Position numbers and translations under genes: made by a program. Shown here piece by piece: positions 14,625-25,913 of a stretch of DNA of 64,000 nt. The notes under the pieces were generated by a model. That model worked only from the letters and a program-made list of their open reading frames with translations. It ran no database searches and was not told the DNA's origin. Position 1 is the stretch's first letter. Every line of letters starts with the position of its first letter. Source of the DNA: Pseudomonadota bacterium (GTDB taxonomy: Bacteria > Pseudomonadota > Gammaproteobacteria > Steroidobacterales > Steroidobacteraceae); assembly GCA_021808195.1 (NCBI GenBank), contig JAKBCE010000014.1:1-64000 (forward strand), written 5' to 3'.

Positions 14625-15446
14625 ATGCGCCGGCATCCGCCGCGCAGATCCGCCGAGCGCAGCGAGACGCACGCGGCGCCAGAGCGGCTGCAGAAAATGC
14701 TCGCCGGCGCCGGACTGGCCTCCCGTCGCGAGGCCGAGGACTGGATCCGGGCCGGACGCCTGACCGTCAACGGGGAGCCGGCCACCCTCGGGATGCGCGT
14801 CGGGCCGGCCGACCAGGTACGCCTCGATGGGCGTCTGGTGCGCCAGCGCGAGCCCTCCGGTGCAGGCGCGGTGTTCATCTACCACCGCTCGAGTGGCGAG
14901 CGGCTGGATGAGGCACCACAGGGCTCGGCGGAGGACGCCGTGCCGCTGCTCGAGCGGCTGCCCCGGCGCGCCGGACGGCGCTTCATTGTCATCAGCCCCA
15001 TGCCGCGCATCGACGGCGGACTCGAGCTGCTCTGCGGTGACGGGGAGTGCGCTGCGCGCTTGCAGAGGCGGGTTCGCCAGTGGGTGAGCGCATTCAGCGT
15101 GCGGGTGCTCGGGGAGTTGAATGAGACGCAGCTCACCGGCGTGCTCGGTGGCGCACTCGACAGCGGCGTGCACCTGGAGGTGCTCGGCTGCGAGAGTGCC
15201 GGTGGGGAGGGCACCAACCGCTGGTATGCGCTGCGCGCGCGCGGCGCAAGCGGCAAGGATATCCGCCAGCTGTTCGAGCGCCAGGGCGCGCGCGTCAGCC
15301 GCGTGCTGCGCACTCAGCTCGGCGCGCTGCAGCTCGAGCGCGCGCTGCCACGCGGGCATTTCCGCGCACTCGAGGCCGAGGAGCTCGAGGCGTTGCTCAA
15401 TCCGCCGCCGCCCGAGCCGGCCACCGCCGCCTCACTGCGCGGCTGA
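14625..15446 (+). CDS. RluB-like S4-domain pseudouridine synthase homologue with altered active site
   Basis: In its position after scpB this would be rluB, which makes pseudouridine 2605 in 23S rRNA. The S4 RNA-binding domain is intact (RLQKMLAGAGLASRREAEDWIRAGRLTVNG). The RsuA/RluB catalytic fold follows, recognisable from VLGELNETQLTGVL, EGTNRWYALR and VSRVLRTQLGALQLERALPRG. The key motif is changed: family GRLD-x-x-T-x-GLLLLT-DG aligns without gaps to SPMPRIDGGLELLCGDG, putting Pro where the catalytic Asp belongs. The nearest Asp is three residues later. The usual EGRNREVR loop reads RGASGKDIR. I infer loss or change of catalysis. Its 3' end overlaps the convergent rmuC by 15 bases. Confidence 0.8.
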   Translation: MRRHPPRRSAERSETHAAPERLQKMLAGAGLASRREAEDWIRAGRLTVNGEPATLGMRVGPADQVRLDGRLVRQREPSGAGAVFIYHRSSGERLDEAPQGSAEDAVPLLERLPRRAGRRFIVISPMPRIDGGLELLCGDGECAARLQRRVRQWVSAFSVRVLGELNETQLTGVLGGALDSGVHLEVLGCESAGGEGTNRWYALRARGASGKDIRQLFERQGARVSRVLRTQLGALQLERALPRGHFRALEAEELEALLNPPPPEPATAASLRG

Positions 15447-16712
15447 GTCCGGCGGCTCGGCAGGGGCGCCCGCTGCGCGCACCGGCTGCTCGACCGGCTC
15501 GAGACCCGCAAGGGGCGCTTCGGCCGGTACGCCGAGTTCGCTGAAGCGCCTCGCCTGGGGCAACACCTGACGCTCGAGCGAACCGACCGCACCGTTGTAG
15601 GCCTCCACGGCCGCATCGAGCCGCTGCCCCATGCGCCTCAGATGCGCAACGAAGCTCCCGAGCCGTCGATGCAGCTCCTGTCCCAGCCCGCGGATGAGCG
15701 CGGCGTTCTCGGCCATCGCGCTCTGGCGCCAGCCGTAGGCCACGGTCTTCAGCAGCGCCATCAGCGTCGAGGGCGTGGCGATGATGATGTTCTGGCGCAG
15801 CGCGGACTCGATCAGCTCAGGCCGCTCGGCCAGCGCGGCGGCGAGGAACTGATCCCCGGGTAGGAACAGCACGGCAAACTGTGGGCTCTGCGCAAACTGT
15901 GCCCAATACGCCTTGGCGGCGAGCTCACGGATGCGCGCCTCGAGCTGCTGGGCGTGGCGGCGCAGCGCGCCCTGACGGGCCTCCTCGCTTTGTGCCTCGA
16001 GTGCCTCGATATAGGCATCGAGCGGGGTCTTTACGTCGATCACGAGGTCGCGCGCCTCGGGCATGTGGACCACCAAGTCCGGACGCAACGCGCCATCGGG
16101 ACCCTCGATGTGCGCCTGCTCGGTGAAATCGCAGTGCTCGGTGAGCCCGGCGAGCTCCACCAGACGCCGCAGGGTGAGCTCGCCCCAGCGACCGCGCACT
16201 TCGGGACGGCGCAGCGCGGTCACCAGATTGCGCGTCTCGCGCTGCAACTGGCTCTGCCCGCTCGCAAGGGACTCGATCTGGGTGCGCAGCGCCGCGTACG
16301 CCTCGCGCCGCTCGCGCTCGAGGGCGTGCGCCTGCTGTTCGGTTTGCACCAGGGCTGCGCGCAGCGGCTCGACCAGCTGGGCGATGGCCGTTTCGCGCTC
16401 GCGCAGACCACTCTGCGCGAGCGCCTGCTCGCGTCCGAGCGTCTCGCGTGCCACGGTGAGAAACAGCTCGTTGTTGTTTTTCAGAGCCTGCGCGGCGAGC
16501 GCCGTGAAGCTCTCGCGCAGGCGCTGCTCGCTCAGCGCCGCGCCCGCCTCCCGCTCGGCGCTCGCGCGCCGCTCGGCCTCGAGTTCGGCCCGGGCACTGT
16601 TAAGTTCGGCGCGCAGCGCGCCGCTGCGCCGCAGCGCACCGATCTGGCCGAGCAGAAATCCGAGCAGCGCCCCGAGCGCGAGCGCCGCTACGGCAAGCAC
16701 GTCGGTTGGCAT
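15432..16712 (-). CDS. rmuC: DNA recombination protein RmuC homologue
   Basis: RmuC proteins limit inversions at short inverted repeats and carry a PD-(D/E)xK-like core; the biochemical activity is not settled. The 426-residue protein has an N-terminal membrane helix (VLAVAALALGALLGFLLGQIGAL), then a coiled coil of about 120 residues. The conserved domain follows: VRGRWGELTLRRLVELAGL, DLVVHMPEARDLVIDVKTPLDAYIEA, FLPGDQFLAAAL, and IIIATPSTLMALLKTVAYGWRQ. A Pro/Ala-rich C-terminal tail follows. The gene lies seven bases downstream of ubiG on the same strand and converges on the RluB-like gene. Confidence 0.93.
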   Translation of the reverse strand: MPTDVLAVAALALGALLGFLLGQIGALRRSGALRAELNSARAELEAERRASAEREAGAALSEQRLRESFTALAAQALKNNNELFLTVARETLGREQALAQSGLRERETAIAQLVEPLRAALVQTEQQAHALERERREAYAALRTQIESLASGQSQLQRETRNLVTALRRPEVRGRWGELTLRRLVELAGLTEHCDFTEQAHIEGPDGALRPDLVVHMPEARDLVIDVKTPLDAYIEALEAQSEEARQGALRRHAQQLEARIRELAAKAYWAQFAQSPQFAVLFLPGDQFLAAALAERPELIESALRQNIIIATPSTLMALLKTVAYGWRQSAMAENAALIRGLGQELHRRLGSFVAHLRRMGQRLDAAVEAYNGAVGSLERQVLPQARRFSELGVPAEAPLAGLEPVEQPVRAAGAPAEPPDSAAQ

Positions 16713-16719
16713 CTGCGCC

Positions 16720-17454
16720 TCAGGCGGCGCGCACGAACTGTGCGATGTAATTGACCGACGGATCGGTGCTCAGCCGCGCCCCGCCGAGCGGTCCGAGTGC
16801 GATACCGGCGATCGCACGCGGTTCGAGACCGGCGGCGCGTGCCCAGCGGGTCATCTCGCTCGGGCGGATGAACCGTTCGTACTCGTGCGTGCCGCGCGGT
16901 ACCAGCGAGAGCAGGTACTCGGCCCCGACGATCGCCACCAGAAAGGACTTCAAATTGCGGTTGAGCGTCGAGACGAACACCGAACCGCCCGGGCGTGCGA
17001 GGGCGGCAAGTGTCGCGAGCATCGAACACGGATCCGGTACGTGCTCGAGCATCTCCATGCAGGTGACAATGTCGAATGCACCCGGCTCCTGCGCGGCGAG
17101 CGTCTCGGCGGATGCGACCCGGTAATCGATGGCGAGGCCATGTGCGGCCGCGTGCAGCCGGGCGACCTCGATCATGCCGGCCGCCAAGTCGATGCCGGTG
17201 ACCGTCGCCTGAGCACGCGCGAGCCCCTCGGACACCAGGCCGCCGCCGCAGCCGACATCGAGCGCCCGCGCACCGGCAGTGGCGGCACGCTCGGTGATAA
17301 ATCGCATGCGCACAGGGTTGAGCTGGTGCAGCGGGCGGAACGGGCCGTGCTCGTCCCAAAAGCGCCCGGCGATCGCGTCGAACTTGCCGATCTCGCGCTG
17401 CTCGGCGTTTGGGGCGTGTGTCTGCGCGGCGTCGTGCTCGGTTGCGGTTGCCAT
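16720..17454 (-). CDS. ubiG: bifunctional ubiquinone 3-O-methyltransferase UbiG
   Basis: S-adenosylmethionine-dependent enzyme performing both O-methylations of ubiquinone synthesis. The 244-residue protein starts near KFDAIAGRFWDEHGPFRPLHQLNPVR, the characteristic N-terminal region. It then has the SAM motif ALDVGCGGGLVSEGLA, the acidic FDIVTCMEMLEHVPDP and RPGGSVFVSTLNRN. ATG at 17454 is chosen: CAGGTGA lies directly upstream and the length fits (E. coli 240). A longer upstream frame adds only non-conserved sequence. Divergent from gyrA, the common gammaproteobacterial arrangement. Ubiquinone is also the likely electron acceptor of the sulfide:quinone oxidoreductase further on. Confidence 0.96.
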   Translation of the reverse strand: MATATEHDAAQTHAPNAEQREIGKFDAIAGRFWDEHGPFRPLHQLNPVRMRFITERAATAGARALDVGCGGGLVSEGLARAQATVTGIDLAAGMIEVARLHAAAHGLAIDYRVASAETLAAQEPGAFDIVTCMEMLEHVPDPCSMLATLAALARPGGSVFVSTLNRNLKSFLVAIVGAEYLLSLVPRGTHEYERFIRPSEMTRWARAAGLEPRAIAGIALGPLGGARLSTDPSVNYIAQFVRAA

Positions 17455-17528
17455 AGTCACCTGCTCTGCGGGTCCGTCCCGCCTCACGGCCGGCGCCAAC
17501 CGGCGGCAACAGCCATTATCGTTCATCT

Positions 17529-17548
17529 CGGCGCTGCGCGCAGCGCCG
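17529..17548. repeat. perfect 20-bp palindrome in the ubiG-gyrA gap
   Basis: CGGCGCTGCG is followed at once by its reverse complement CGCAGCGCCG. It sits about 50 bases before the gyrA start, in the 143-bp divergent region, so it could fold in either transcript or bind a dimeric regulator. GC-rich genomes make such palindromes by chance, so function is uncertain. Confidence 0.4.
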
Positions 17549-17597
17549 GATGCGCCCCCCGTGCTAACATTGGCGTTTTGGCAGGTTCCAAGGTCCG

Positions 17598-20192
<2,595 letters not shown>

Positions 20193-20244
20193 GGCGCCTC
20201 GGCGGGGCGTTGGCGTGCGCGAGCGCAAGGGCTTGCGAGGCGCC
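20193..20244 (+). terminator. possible hairpin downstream of gyrA
   Basis: GGCGCCTC at 20193-20200 is complementary to GAGGCGCC at 20237-20244, starting right at the gyrA stop. The loop of 36 bases contains a smaller GCG-rich fold. There is no T tract. It could separate gyrA from the serC operon or only stabilise the message. Confidence 0.3.
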
Positions 20245-20359
20245 TGCAGGGCGAGGTGCGCCGTGCGCTGGCGGGGCTCGTAAAAGTTCTGAAGCCCGGC
20301 CGGGCAATTGCTAGTATCCAAAGTTCCCTGGTTGCTCAATATTTGGCCGGAAGGGCACT

Positions 20360-21442
20360 GTGCGCGTGTTCAATTTCTCCGCGGGGCCCGCGGCGCTGCC
20401 GCGGCAAGTCCTGGAGCAGGCCGCTGCGGAACTGACCGATTGGGGCGGCTGCGGCATGTCGGTGATGGAAGTGAGCCATCGCGGCAAGGCGTTCACCGCA
20501 CTCGCCGAGCAGATGGAGGCGCGACTGCGCGCGCTGCTGGGGATTCCGAACAGCTATCGGGTGCTGTTCCTGCAGGGCGGGGCCACCGGCCAATTCGCGG
20601 CCGTACCGCTGAACCTCGCCGCGCGCGGGGCGAGGGCCGATTACCTCAATACCGGAGTCTGGTCGGGGAAGGCCATCGAGGAGGCCCGACGGCTCGGCCT
20701 CGAGGTCAATGTCGCGGCCGATGAGGCCGGCTCCGGCTACACCCGTGTGCCGGCCCCGCAGGCGCTGCGACTCGACCCGCGGGCCGCCTACGTGCACTAC
20801 ACGCCGAATGAGACCATCGGCGGGGTGGAGTTTCCCTACGTGCCCGAGACCGGCGCCGTGCCGCTCGTGGCGGACATGTCCTCGACGATTCTTTCCCGTC
20901 CGATCGAGGTGAGCCGGTTCGGACTGATCTACGCCGGGGCGCAGAAGAACATCGGTCCCTCGGGGCTGTGCGTCGTGATCGTGCACGAGTCATTGCTCGA
21001 TCGCGCGCGCGCCGAGGTGCCGACCATTCTCGATTACGCCCGCATGGCCGCGCACGGCTCGATGCTCAACACTCCGCCGACTTTCTCCTGGTACATCGCG
21101 AACCTGGTGTTCGGTTGGCTCGAGGCGCAGGGCGGGCTCGCGACGATGGCCGCGCGCAACCGTGCCAAGGCCGAACTGCTCTACGGGGTGATCGATGCCT
21201 CGGGGCTGTACCGCAATCCGGTGGAGCGCACGTGCCGGTCCTGGATGAACGTACCGTTCACCCTCGCGCGCCCGGAGTTGGCGGAGCGCTTTTTGAGCGA
21301 GGCGGCTGGCGAGGGTCTGACGCATCTGGAGGGCCATCGCTCGGTTGGCGGCTTGCGCGCCAGCCTCTACAACGCCGTGCCGCTCGAGGCGGTCACCGCT
21401 CTGGTTGCGTTTATGCGCGAGTTCGAGCGCCGGCATGGCTGA
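20360..21442 (+). CDS. serC: phosphoserine aminotransferase
   Basis: PLP enzyme converting 3-phosphohydroxypyruvate and glutamate to phosphoserine; also serves pyridoxine synthesis. The 360-residue length equals the family. It begins RVFNFSAGPAALP, has the phosphate-binding EVSHRGKAF and LFLQGGATGQFA, and the PLP lysine in YAGAQKNIGPSGL. MLNTPPTFSWYIANLVF and HRSVGGLRASLYNA close the site. GTG at 20360 is used as start. A small GCCCGGCCGGGC palindrome lies about 55 bases upstream. The next gene, a phosphoglycerate dehydrogenase, supplies its substrate. Confidence 0.97.
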   Translation: MRVFNFSAGPAALPRQVLEQAAAELTDWGGCGMSVMEVSHRGKAFTALAEQMEARLRALLGIPNSYRVLFLQGGATGQFAAVPLNLAARGARADYLNTGVWSGKAIEEARRLGLEVNVAADEAGSGYTRVPAPQALRLDPRAAYVHYTPNETIGGVEFPYVPETGAVPLVADMSSTILSRPIEVSRFGLIYAGAQKNIGPSGLCVVIVHESLLDRARAEVPTILDYARMAAHGSMLNTPPTFSWYIANLVFGWLEAQGGLATMAARNRAKAELLYGVIDASGLYRNPVERTCRSWMNVPFTLARPELAERFLSEAAGEGLTHLEGHRSVGGLRASLYNAVPLEAVTALVAFMREFERRHG

Positions 21443-21448
21443 GTGGCG

Positions 21449-22618
21449 ATGCGCTATCGGATCCTGACGCTCAACGAGATCAGTCCGCGCGGCCTGGAAC
21501 GTCTGCCGCGAGAGCGCTACGAGGTGGGCGCGCACCTCGAGCAGCCGCACGCGGTGCTGGTGCGTTCGGCCGACATGCACGGGGTTGTGCTGCCGGCCTC
21601 GGTGCGCGCGGTGGCGCGCGCTGGTGCGGCAGTCGAGAACATCCCGGTGGCCGAGCTCAGCCGCCGCGGGATCCCGGTCTTCAACGCCCCCGGCGCCAAC
21701 GCCAATGCCGTGAAGGAACTGGTGCTCGCGAGCCTGTTCCTCGCCGCACGCAACATCTGCCAGGCGTGGAACTTTGCCCGCGCTTTGCAGGGAGCGGACA
21801 GCGCCATCGAGGCGGCAGTACACGCCGGACGCGATGCGTTCGCCGGCTTCGAGCTCGCCGGACGTACCCTCGGGGTGGTCGGGCTCGGGGCAGTCGGGGT
21901 GGAGGTGGCCAATGCCGCCGAGGCGCTCGGCATGCGGGTGCTTGGCTACGATCCGCAGATCACCGTGCAGCGCGCCTGGCAGTTGTCCTCCGGCGTCGAG
22001 CAGGCGCTCTCGCTCGATGATCTGTTCGCCCGCGCGGATCTGGTTACGGTGCACGTGCCGCTCAACGAGCAGACGCGCGGGCTGGTCGGGGAGTACCGGG
22101 TGCGGCTGCTGCAAAAGGGGGCGGTGTTGCTGAATTTCTCCCGCGCCGGCATCGTCGATGACGCGGCCGTCGTGGCTGCACTCGACGCGGGCTGGCTGCA
22201 CGGCTATGTGTGCGACTTCCCGAGCAACCTGCTGAAGGAGCACGCCAGGGTGATCACGCTGCCGCATCTCGGGGAGCTCACCGGCGAGGCGGCCGACAAC
22301 TGTGCGGTGATGGCTGCGGATCAGCTGCGCGACTTTCTGGAAAACGGCAACATCAGGAACTGCGTCAATCTTCCCGAGGCGCAGCTTGTGCGCTCCCCGG
22401 GCTGCACCCGCCTGGCGATCGCCAATCGCAACGTACCGAACATGGTCGGGCAGATCTGCACGCAATTGGCCGGCGCGGGTCTGAACATCGCGACACTGCT
22501 GAACGCATCGCGTGGCGAGTACGCATACACGCTGCTCGATGTGGACGGTACGCTCAAGCCGGAGCTGCTTGCGGCCGTGCGCGCCATCGGTGGTGTACTT
22601 TCCGCTCACCTCATCTGA
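21449..22618 (+). CDS. serA: D-3-phosphoglycerate dehydrogenase with C-terminal ACT domain
   Basis: NAD-dependent oxidation of 3-phosphoglycerate, the first step of serine synthesis. The 389-residue protein has the D-2-hydroxyacid dehydrogenase fold: NAPGANANAVKELVL, NAD site TLGVVGLGAVGVEVANAA, catalytic Arg in NFSRAGIVDD and His in LPHLGELTGEA. Its C-terminal ACT domain (NRNVPNMVGQICTQLAGAGLNIA) probably binds serine for feedback. The ACT domain makes SerA more likely than PdxB. It starts right after serC; GTG at 21443 is an alternative start. Placing serA between serC and pheA puts the first two serine-pathway enzymes in one operon, which many gammaproteobacteria do not do. Confidence 0.93.
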   Translation: MRYRILTLNEISPRGLERLPRERYEVGAHLEQPHAVLVRSADMHGVVLPASVRAVARAGAAVENIPVAELSRRGIPVFNAPGANANAVKELVLASLFLAARNICQAWNFARALQGADSAIEAAVHAGRDAFAGFELAGRTLGVVGLGAVGVEVANAAEALGMRVLGYDPQITVQRAWQLSSGVEQALSLDDLFARADLVTVHVPLNEQTRGLVGEYRVRLLQKGAVLLNFSRAGIVDDAAVVAALDAGWLHGYVCDFPSNLLKEHARVITLPHLGELTGEAADNCAVMAADQLRDFLENGNIRNCVNLPEAQLVRSPGCTRLAIANRNVPNMVGQICTQLAGAGLNIATLLNASRGEYAYTLLDVDGTLKPELLAAVRAIGGVLSAHLI

Positions 22619-22635
22619 GACTGCTCAACACATCT

Positions 22636-23760
22636 ATGGCACGTAAACCTCCCGCCCGCCGCCGCGCTGCGCCGTCCACCGAGACGCTCTCCGTCGTGCG
22701 CGAGCGGATCGACTCGGTCGATCAGCAGATCCAACGCCTGCTCAACGAGCGGGCGCAGCTTGCACAACGCGTGGGGCTCGCCAAGAGCCGCGATGGCGGT
22801 AGTGCGGAATTCTACCGGCCGGAGCGCGAGGCGCAGGTGCTGCGCGCGGTGCGCGAGCGCAACCGCGGTCCGTTGCGCGACGAGGAGGTCGTGCGCCTGT
22901 TCCGCGAGATCATGTCCGCGTGTCTGGCGCAGCAGGAGCCGCTGAAGGTGGCCTACCTCGGCCCCGAGGCGACCTTCAGCCAGACCGCCGTACTGACTCA
23001 CTTCGGGCATTCGGTGCGCGCGCTACCCCTCGGTTCGATCGATGAGGTGTTTCACGAGGTGGAGTCCGCGGCTGCCGACTTCGGCGTGGTGCCGATCGAG
23101 AACTCCACCGAGGGCACGGTCAACCATACGCTCGATCGCTTCCTCTCCTCGCCGCTGAAGATCTGCGGTGAGGTGGAACTGCGTATCCACCACCATCTGA
23201 TGGGCAACATGAATGCGCTCGGGCGCATCGTGCGCATCTGCTCGCACCCGCAGTCGCTCGCGCAGTGCCGGTTGTGGCTGCAGGAGCATCTGCCGGAGAT
23301 CGAACTGATCCCCGTGGCGAGCAACGGCGAGGCGGCGCGCCGGGCGCGCGATGAGCGCGGTACGGCGGCGATCGCCGGGCAGACGGCCGCGGAGGTGTAT
23401 GGACTGAAGGTGCTGGTGAGTCAGATCGAGGACCGTGCCGATAACACCACGCGCTTTTTGGTGCTCGGCAGGAAGCTGCTCGCCCCGAGCGGCCAGGACC
23501 GCAGCACGCTGCTGGTGTCGGTCGGTCACACCGATGCCCCGGGGGCGTTGCATCGGCTGCTCGAGCCGCTCGCGCGCCACCGGGTGAGTATGACGCGCAT
23601 CGAGTCGCGTCCTTCCCACCGGCGCAAATGGGACTATGTCTTCTTCATCGACATCGAAGGGCACGCCGAGGAGCCGCACGTGGCGCGTGCGCTCGCCGCC
23701 CTGAAGCGCAGCGCATCGTTATTTCGCCTGCTGGGCTCTTATCCGCGGGCAGTTCTGTAG
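22636..23760 (+). CDS. pheA: bifunctional chorismate mutase / prephenate dehydratase (P-protein)
   Basis: Turns chorismate into prephenate and then phenylpyruvate for phenylalanine. Residues about 20-95 are an AroQ chorismate mutase helix bundle (RERIDSVDQQIQRLLNERAQLAQRVGLAK). About 105-285 is prephenate dehydratase, starting KVAYLGPEATFSQTAVLTHFG and containing VPIENSTEGTVNHTLD and DRADNTTRFLVLG with the Thr-Arg-Phe motif. The end is an ACT domain (PGALHRLLEPLARHRVSMTRIESRPSHRRKWDYVFF) carrying the ESRP phenylalanine-binding signature. ATG at 22636 follows the serA stop by 17 bases. No tyrA or hisC follows, unlike in Pseudomonas. Confidence 0.97.
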   Translation: MARKPPARRRAAPSTETLSVVRERIDSVDQQIQRLLNERAQLAQRVGLAKSRDGGSAEFYRPEREAQVLRAVRERNRGPLRDEEVVRLFREIMSACLAQQEPLKVAYLGPEATFSQTAVLTHFGHSVRALPLGSIDEVFHEVESAAADFGVVPIENSTEGTVNHTLDRFLSSPLKICGEVELRIHHHLMGNMNALGRIVRICSHPQSLAQCRLWLQEHLPEIELIPVASNGEAARRARDERGTAAIAGQTAAEVYGLKVLVSQIEDRADNTTRFLVLGRKLLAPSGQDRSTLLVSVGHTDAPGALHRLLEPLARHRVSMTRIESRPSHRRKWDYVFFIDIEGHAEEPHVARALAALKRSASLFRLLGSYPRAVL

Positions 23761-23770
23761 AGAGACGACC

Positions 23771-25090
23771 ATGAATTCGGCTGACATTCGACCGCGATTC
23801 CGAGTGGCCCCGGGCGGCAGCATCGGCGGGGAGTTGACCGTCCCGGGAGACAAATCCATCTCCCACCGCGCGCTGATGCTCGGCGGCATCGCGGCAGGGC
23901 AGACGCAGATCAGCGGCTTTCTCGAGGGGGCCGATTGCCTCTCGACGTTGCGCGCCCTGCAGGGGCTCGGCGTGCGCATCGAGCGGCCCGCGCCCGAGCG
24001 GGTCGTGGTGCACGGGGCAGGCGCCGGGGTGCTCGTCGGCTCGAGCGCCCCGCTCGATATGGGCAATGCCGGCACGGCGATGCGGCTGTTCATGGGATTG
24101 CTCGCCCCGCAGCCGTTTGATTCGGTGCTGATCGGGGATGAGTCACTGATGCGCCGGCCGATGGAGCGGGTGGCCGGCCCGCTGCGTCAGATGGGGGCGC
24201 GGATCGAGACGCGCGAGGGGCGTCCGCCGGTGCACGTGCGTGGCACGCCGAGTCTGCACGGCATCGATTTTCGCATGCCCGTGGCGAGCGCCCAGGTCAA
24301 ATCGGCGGTGCTGCTCGCTGCACTCGGGGCGAGCGGACGCACTCGGGTCAGCGAGCCGGCGCCGACCCGCGATCACACCGAGCGGATGCTGGGCGCGTTC
24401 GGTGTCGAGCTGCACCGGGAGGGCGCGAGCGTTTCGCTCGCGGGCGGACAGTCGCTGCGCGGCGCGCAGGTGCAGGTGCCGGCGGATTTCTCCTCCGCGG
24501 CGTTTTTCATCGTCGCCGCCCTGATTGGCGCCGAGGACCGCCTGCTGCTGCGCAACGTGGGCGTCAACCCGACGCGCACCGGGCTGCTCGAGATGCTCAA
24601 ACGCATGGGCGCTGATATCCGGCTGCATCCGTGTGGGGGCGCGGCCGCCGAGCCCACGGCCGATATCGAAGTGCGCCGCAGCCCTCTGCGCGGCATTCAC
24701 GTGCCCCGCGAGCTGGTGCCGCTCGCGATCGATGAGTTCCCGATCTTCTTCGTCGCCGCGGCGCTCGCTGCAGGCGAGACGACGGTGCGGGGCGCCGAGG
24801 AGTTGCGGGTCAAGGAGACCGACCGTCTGGCGGCGATGTCCGCGGGCCTGAGCGTGCTCGGCGTGGAGAATCACCTGCTCGATGACGGACTGTGGATTCG
24901 CGGCGGCAGCGGCTTCGGCGGCGGCACGATCGACAGCCACGGCGATCATCGCATTGCCATGGCCTTTGCCATCGCGGCACTGGCGGCCCGCGCGCCGATC
25001 GAGATACTCGACGTCGCCAACGTGGCGACCTCGTTCCCGGGCTTTACGGCGCTGGCGCGCACGGCGGGCTTGGCGATCGAGGCGCTGTGA
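23771..25090 (+). CDS. aroA: 3-phosphoshikimate 1-carboxyvinyltransferase (EPSP synthase)
   Basis: Joins shikimate-3-phosphate and phosphoenolpyruvate in the common aromatic pathway, feeding chorismate to the neighbouring PheA. The 439-residue protein has GELTVPGDKSISHRALMLGG, LDMGNAGTAMRLFMGLLA, ASAQVKSAVLLAAL, VKETDRLAAMSAGL and SHGDHRIAMAFAIA, all standard. The GDKSISHRA motif with GNAGTA is of the type common outside enterics; the resistance class is not inferred. It begins ten bases after pheA and overlaps cmk by four bases. Confidence 0.97.
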   Translation: MNSADIRPRFRVAPGGSIGGELTVPGDKSISHRALMLGGIAAGQTQISGFLEGADCLSTLRALQGLGVRIERPAPERVVVHGAGAGVLVGSSAPLDMGNAGTAMRLFMGLLAPQPFDSVLIGDESLMRRPMERVAGPLRQMGARIETREGRPPVHVRGTPSLHGIDFRMPVASAQVKSAVLLAALGASGRTRVSEPAPTRDHTERMLGAFGVELHREGASVSLAGGQSLRGAQVQVPADFSSAAFFIVAALIGAEDRLLLRNVGVNPTRTGLLEMLKRMGADIRLHPCGGAAAEPTADIEVRRSPLRGIHVPRELVPLAIDEFPIFFVAAALAAGETTVRGAEELRVKETDRLAAMSAGLSVLGVENHLLDDGLWIRGGSGFGGGTIDSHGDHRIAMAFAIAALAARAPIEILDVANVATSFPGFTALARTAGLAIEAL

Positions 25091-25773
25091 GCGGCTCGAG
25101 CGCCCCCGTCATCGCAATTGATGGACCGAGCGGCTCGGGCAAAGGGACGATCAGCCGTGCGGTGGCGCGCCTCGCCGGGTGGCATCTGCTCGACAGTGGC
25201 GCGCTCTACCGGCTGGTGGCCCTCGCCGGCCTGGAACGTAATCTGGAGCGTGACGATATCGAGGGGCATGCCCGTCTGGCGGTGGCGATGGATGTGCGCT
25301 TTGGCACCGAGCAGGAGGCCGAGCGCGTGCTGCTCGAGGGACGGGACGTGACGGCGGCGATCCGTAGTGAGGAAATGGGGCAGGGCGCCTCCCGGGTGGC
25401 GGCTTGGCCTCCCGTGCGCAGCGCGCTGCTTGCGCGCCAGAGAGCCTTTGCCCAGCCTCCGGGGCTGGTGGCGGACGGGCGGGACATGGGCACGGTGGTC
25501 TTTCCGCGCGCGGACTTGAAGATCTTTCTTACCGCCAGTCCCGAGGAGCGCGCCCGGCGGCGGTATAACCAGTTGAAAGAAAAGGGTTCCGGTGCTAGCC
25601 TCTCCGCCCTTTCGCGCGAGATTGCCGAGCGTGACGCGCGGGACTCGAGCCGGGCAGTGGCCCCGCTCGTGCCAGCCGCGGACGCAACGCTGATTGATTC
25701 AACGGACCTCGGGATCGAGGCGGTGATTGAACGCGTGATCGAGTTGGGCCGGCGCCGGGCATTGTGGGCGTAA
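25087..25773 (+). CDS. cmk: cytidylate kinase
   Basis: Phosphorylates CMP and dCMP, completing pyrimidine salvage and supplying lipid and DNA precursors. P-loop GPSGSGKGT is at residues 13-21. GWHLLDSGALYRLVAL follows, then the CMP-binding insertion region, VADGRDMGTVVFPRADLKIFLTA and the lid EERARRRYNQLKEKG. Its 228 residues match the family. The GTG start overlaps the aroA stop (GTGA). The aroA-cmk-rpsA order is typical of gammaproteobacteria. Confidence 0.96.
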   Translation: MSGSSAPVIAIDGPSGSGKGTISRAVARLAGWHLLDSGALYRLVALAGLERNLERDDIEGHARLAVAMDVRFGTEQEAERVLLEGRDVTAAIRSEEMGQGASRVAAWPPVRSALLARQRAFAQPPGLVADGRDMGTVVFPRADLKIFLTASPEERARRRYNQLKEKGSGASLSALSREIAERDARDSSRAVAPLVPAADATLIDSTDLGIEAVIERVIELGRRRALWA

Positions 25774-25880
25774 AGCGGTCCTGCCGAAGAGGTTTTCCAA
25801 GTGGGTGTGCGTCAGGGAAGCGCATGCCGTGTTTCGCATCTGCCTGGGCCTGAGGGACGAATTGGGCACCAGTAAACTGA

Positions 25881-25903
25881 GCACGGACCTCAATGGGCCG
25901 TGC
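25881..25903 (+). promoter_or_regulatory. hairpin in the rpsA leader, candidate S1 autoregulatory site
   Basis: GCACGG (25881-25886) pairs with CCGTGC (25898-25903), and an inner CC/GG pair can extend the stem. A GGA lies on the 5' side. It ends 10 bases before the rpsA start. In E. coli, S1 represses its own translation through structured leader hairpins bearing GGA; the same role here is inferred by position and shape only. Confidence 0.4.
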
Positions 25904-25913
25904 GAGTGAAGGT

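Noticed and set aside
21449..22618. 4-phosphoerythronate dehydrogenase (PdxB)
   Set aside because: PdxB has a different C-terminal domain; an ACT domain with serine-site character and the serC neighbour favour SerA.
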